DNA of 6,961 bases, taken from NCBI GenBank assembly GCA_945870175.1, contig CAMBRJ010000161.1, positions 1 to 6,961 on the forward strand, written 5' to 3'. The notes under the pieces were generated by a model, which ran no database searches, was not told where the DNA came from, and worked only from the letters and a program-made list of their open reading frames with translations. The translations under genes were made by a program, and so were the position numbers. The stretch is from Gemmatimonas phototrophica (GTDB taxonomy: Bacteria; Gemmatimonadota; Gemmatimonadetes; Gemmatimonadales; Gemmatimonadaceae). This document shows, piece after piece, positions 4,126 through 6,961 of the stretch; position 1 is the stretch's first letter, and each line of letters begins with the position of its first letter.

Positions 4126-6961
4126 TCAGTAGCTGGCGCCGAAGAACCAGGTCCCGAACCCCTTCGTGCCGGGGCGGCTGACCGGGACCGCCCAGTCCCA
4201 GCGTACGATCGCGATGTTGAACAGGTTCATGCGCACGCCGAAGCCGTAGCTCTGGAGCAACGCCCGCTCACGCGAGAAATCGTATCCGTCGGGGCGGCTG
4301 CCCACGACCTGCTGCCCTTTCGACCAGGCCACGCCGGCGTCGTAGAAAAAGAGGCCGTCGATGGGCGGGAGTCCGATGGGCAGGCGAGCCGCGGCGAAGC
4401 TCCGGATAATCGGGAAGCGTAGTTCGGCGTTGGCGAAGGCGACCCGGCTGCCGATCAGCTCAACGGAATTGCAGGACGTGCCGTCGTCGGTGGGCAGACC
4501 GGTACACGTAATCGAGCCAAGGTCCTCGCGGTTGTAGCCGCGAATGAAGTCCGGACGACCGATCCACTTCGGGAAACGCAGCTCGTCGCGACCCACCGAC
4601 AGGTTGGTCGTGAAGCGGGTGGCGAACGTGATGTAGTTGAACAGGATCGGGTAGTAGCCACGAATGTCGGCCGTATACTCAGTCCACTTCCACGTGCCCA
4701 CGCTCGGCTCCACCTCAAGGCGCAGACGGCGCCCCGAGATTGGTCCCGTGTACCCGAAGAGCGTGTTGTCGGTCACGAACGCCAGATACGGCGAGATCGT
4801 GTTGGCCGATGCCACGTTCCGCGTGGGACCGCGCTCGAAGCCGCTGGCGTAGCCCTGCTGGTAGTCGACCAAACGGGTGAACGGGAAGACCTGCTGATCG
4901 ATGTTCTGGAAGCGCGCGCCGAGCTCGAATCGCGTGAAGCGATTGAGCGGATACAGGCCGGCGGCGAACACCTGCCGCAAGACGAGTCGCGTGATCTCCT
5001 GCGACTCCGAAAACTGGTCGTTGCCGAGCGGCTCCTGGATGTAATTCGACAGCAGGTAGATCGGCTGTTGAATCACCCCCGTGGTGTACTGCAATCGGCG
5101 CCCGAGGCTGGTGTAGCCCACGAACACCTGCGCGTCGCTGAGCTGCCCATTGATCGCGCCAGAGAGCGCAAGTCGACGGTCGCCGAGCAGATCGCTGAGG
5201 ACGACCGTGGTGCCGCCAAACGTGCCCTGACCGAAGCCGCCCTGCTGATAGCCGATGGACGGCTGTGCGACGTATTCCGGCGTGAGACGCGCCCGATAGC
5301 GGTAATCGCGGAACTTGGTGGAGTCGGGGAGATTGAAGTCGAAGCTGTCCAGCAAGGCACGCACGCTCACCGTTTCCGCGAGTCGCGCGGCCACGGATAC
5401 CGGCAGATCGTCGGACGCGCGCGCCGAGACGCCGACGGTGGGCCGGTAGAACGACTGCCGGGCGGCCGCGGTGTCGGTGAGTGTGGCGCGATTCAGATGC
5501 GCCGTGGGATCGACCTTGACCGGGGTGACCGGTGTGACGGGGGCGGCGGGCTTGGTCGACGCGCCGCTGAGCACGCCCCCTTGGGCCACGACGACGGGAT
5601 TGCGATACGGTTCCTTCTTGAGCGACCGCGGATTCTTGATCTTCCAGATCGCGTGGTCGGTTTTCTCGTAGTACACGAAGGCCAGGACGTCGGCGCCGCG
5701 CGCCCAGGTGATCGCGGGCGACTGTTCGGCCACGGCCGTTACCGCGCCCAGTACGTTCGTGAGCTGGTAGTGCTGCTTCGCCTCGAGATCGTACAGGAAG
5801 ATGTTGGCGACGCCGGATCGATCGGTGATGTAGGCCAGTGACTTGCCATCGGGCGCCCACTGCGGATTGAGACTGCGTCCACCCTGGTCGTTGATGACCG
5901 TGACCTTCTGCGTCTCGAGATCGAGCAGCGCCAGCTTCCACTTGCCGATCTTGAGGATATCGAGGTCGGTGTCGTCGCCACGGTCACTGGTGAACGCGAT
6001 CGTGCGTCCATCGGGCGACCACTGCGGCTGTAGGTCGCCGTAGGGATCCTTCGTGACCTGCGTGTACCCGTCGGTGTCGAGCGACGCGATGTAGAGATCG
6101 CTAGAGCCACGCCGCATGCCGCTGAACACGATGCGACGCCCGTCGGGCGAGAAGCTTGGGCTCAACACCTGATCGAGCTCGAAATCGAACTTCCTCAGGA
6201 TCCTGCGACTCTTCACGTCCATCACGTACAGCACGTCGCGTCCGCCGCTCTGTCCGGTGAAGGCGAGCATCTTGGCGTCGGGCGAAAAAGAGGGCTGCGA
6301 GTAGACGTAGCGCAGCTGTTCGAAGTCAGGATTCAACGTCGTCTTGACCAGGCGCGTGATCCGCTTGCCCGTCTCGGCGTTGGCGAGATACATCTCGGGG
6401 AATACTTCCCCGCGCAGGAAGCTGCCGTAGGCGATGTAGGTAATGAGCTTGCCGTCGTCGGAGAGCGCCGGGGCCACGAAGAGGCTGGCGATGCTGCCGG
6501 AGCGCTTCTGCGAGAGCAAGGGCTCGGCGAAGCTGCGCGGGCGCTGCAGCTCGGCCACGATGGGCAGATACTTGGTCTGCATGGCCTGCTTCCACTCGGC
6601 GCTGAGCTCATCGAGTGACATGCCGATTTCGCGACGGAAGGCACGATCGATGCCGACGCTGGGCACCGCGTTCATGATCTCGCCGATGACCTCGTCGCCC
6701 CACCGGGCGCCCACATACTGCCACACCGACAATCCGTAGCGATACGGGAAATACTTGTCAGGGCGCTCGGTCATTTGCGCGATGGTGGGCAGCGCGTTGT
6801 TGGTGACGGCGTCGCGGACCCACGCATCGGTCCATGGGTGTTCGGGTCCGATCGAGAAATACTCGGCGAGACCTTCCATGAACCAGAGCGGCGGATTGAC
6901 CATCGCCAGATTCTGCAACCCCGCGCCGGCGCGCCCGCGCGAGAAGATGTCGAACTGGAAC
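4126..6961 (-). CDS. Gluzincin-like domain, TolB-like PD40 propeller and Omp85/BamA-type barrel fusion, N-terminus beyond window
   Basis: The frame is open to the right edge: 944 residues, counting Phe at 6960-6958 as residue 1. A TTG at 6918 is an internal codon, not the start. The opening FQFDIF is what usually follows HEXXH in peptidase MA-type gluzincins. WFMEGLAEYF supplies the probable third zinc ligand (Glu29), and a helical region continues to ~134. Residues ~160-440 are a TolB-like propeller with about six PD40 repeats (SFSPDAKMLAF, SFSPDGRRIVF, QWSPDGRTIAF, QWAPDGKSLAY and two weaker ones). A Thr/Pro linker (~468-485) and a ~70-residue spacer lead to an outer-membrane barrel from ~550. 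The barrel has the Omp85 lid-lock motif IRGYN (806-810), LFFYDAGVAW (870-879) and SYGFGVRMNL (904-913), and ends in the aromatic terminus TWFFGASY suited to BAM insertion. No POTRA repeats are visible, though they could lie outside the window. The protein should sit in the outer membrane with its protease and propeller in the periplasm. Substrate and function are unknown. Confidence 0.88.
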   Translation of the reverse strand, partial: FQFDIFSRGRAGAGLQNLAMVNPPLWFMEGLAEYFSIGPEHPWTDAWVRDAVTNNALPTIAQMTERPDKYFPYRYGLSVWQYVGARWGDEVIGEIMNAVPSVGIDRAFRREIGMSLDELSAEWKQAMQTKYLPIVAELQRPRSFAEPLLSQKRSGSIASLFVAPALSDDGKLITYIAYGSFLRGEVFPEMYLANAETGKRITRLVKTTLNPDFEQLRYVYSQPSFSPDAKMLAFTGQSGGRDVLYVMDVKSRRILRKFDFELDQVLSPSFSPDGRRIVFSGMRRGSSDLYIASLDTDGYTQVTKDPYGDLQPQWSPDGRTIAFTSDRGDDTDLDILKIGKWKLALLDLETQKVTVINDQGGRSLNPQWAPDGKSLAYITDRSGVANIFLYDLEAKQHYQLTNVLGAVTAVAEQSPAITWARGADVLAFVYYEKTDHAIWKIKNPRSLKKEPYRNPVVVAQGGVLSGASTKPAAPVTPVTPVKVDPTAHLNRATLTDTAAARQSFYRPTVGVSARASDDLPVSVAARLAETVSVRALLDSFDFNLPDSTKFRDYRYRARLTPEYVAQPSIGYQQGGFGQGTFGGTTVVLSDLLGDRRLALSGAINGQLSDAQVFVGYTSLGRRLQYTTGVIQQPIYLLSNYIQEPLGNDQFSESQEITRLVLRQVFAAGLYPLNRFTRFELGARFQNIDQQVFPFTRLVDYQQGYASGFERGPTRNVASANTISPYLAFVTDNTLFGYTGPISGRRLRLEVEPSVGTWKWTEYTADIRGYYPILFNYITFATRFTTNLSVGRDELRFPKWIGRPDFIRGYNREDLGSITCTGLPTDDGTSCNSVELIGSRVAFANAELRFPIIRSFAAARLPIGLPPIDGLFFYDAGVAWSKGQQVVGSRPDGYDFSRERALLQSYGFGVRMNLFNIAIVRWDWAVPVSRPGTKGFGTWFFGASY

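Noticed and set aside
5068..5841. Plus-strand open frame of 257 codons
   Set aside because: It lies antisense to the fusion gene, has the typical Arg/Gly-rich composition of a GC-rich shadow frame, and has no family resemblance.
4715..5941. Long open frame of 408 codons on the minus strand
   Set aside because: It runs in another frame inside the fusion gene. Its product is Arg/Pro/Ala-rich with no recognisable domain, while the overlapping frame has clear PD40 and barrel motifs.
6916..6918. TTG as the start codon of the fusion gene
   Set aside because: The reading frame continues upstream to the window edge with FQFDIF, a conserved part of the protease domain, so the gene starts outside the window.

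Overview
The window is a GC-rich (roughly 65% by eye) bacterial stretch with every supported gene on the minus strand. It is read from right to left: an outer-membrane fusion protein cut by the right edge, a SPOR lipoprotein, a SPOR membrane protein, and the first third of smc cut by the left edge. The organism is diderm, because one gene ends in an Omp85/BamA-type outer-membrane barrel. The style of the proteins (TolB-like propellers fused to Omp85 barrels, GTG starts, and an SMC with Glu in the Q-loop as I recall from Bacteroidota-type SMCs) suggests Gemmatimonadota, perhaps a Gemmatimonas relative. That placement is inference.

Right part (4126-6961): a large secreted protein whose N-terminus lies outside the window. 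It carries the tail of a gluzincin-like (peptidase MA type) metalloprotease domain, a six-blade TolB-like PD40 propeller, a Thr/Pro linker, and a C-terminal Omp85-type barrel with the IRGY lid-lock motif. A 107-base intergenic stretch (4019-4125) follows and contains several inverted repeats, two of which share an arm and exclude each other.

Middle part (1146-4018): two overlapping genes. The first encodes a lipoprotein with a beta-propeller-like body and a C-terminal SPOR domain. The second encodes a protein with a degenerate ParA/MinD/BY-kinase-like N-domain lacking a P-loop lysine, a proline-rich linker, one transmembrane helix and one or two SPOR units. They overlap by four bases (GTGA).

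Left part (1-1146): smc, residues 1-382, starting at a GTG that overlaps the stop codon of the SPOR membrane protein by one base (TAGTG). It has no stop in the window and so is easy to miss in an ORF list.

Together, the three tightly overlapping downstream genes form a translationally coupled unit. It joins two proteins expected to bind septal peptidoglycan (SPOR) to the chromosome condensin SMC. This points to coordination of envelope division with chromosome segregation, although the sequence alone shows only the linkage. No RNA genes, mobile elements or CRISPR arrays were seen.
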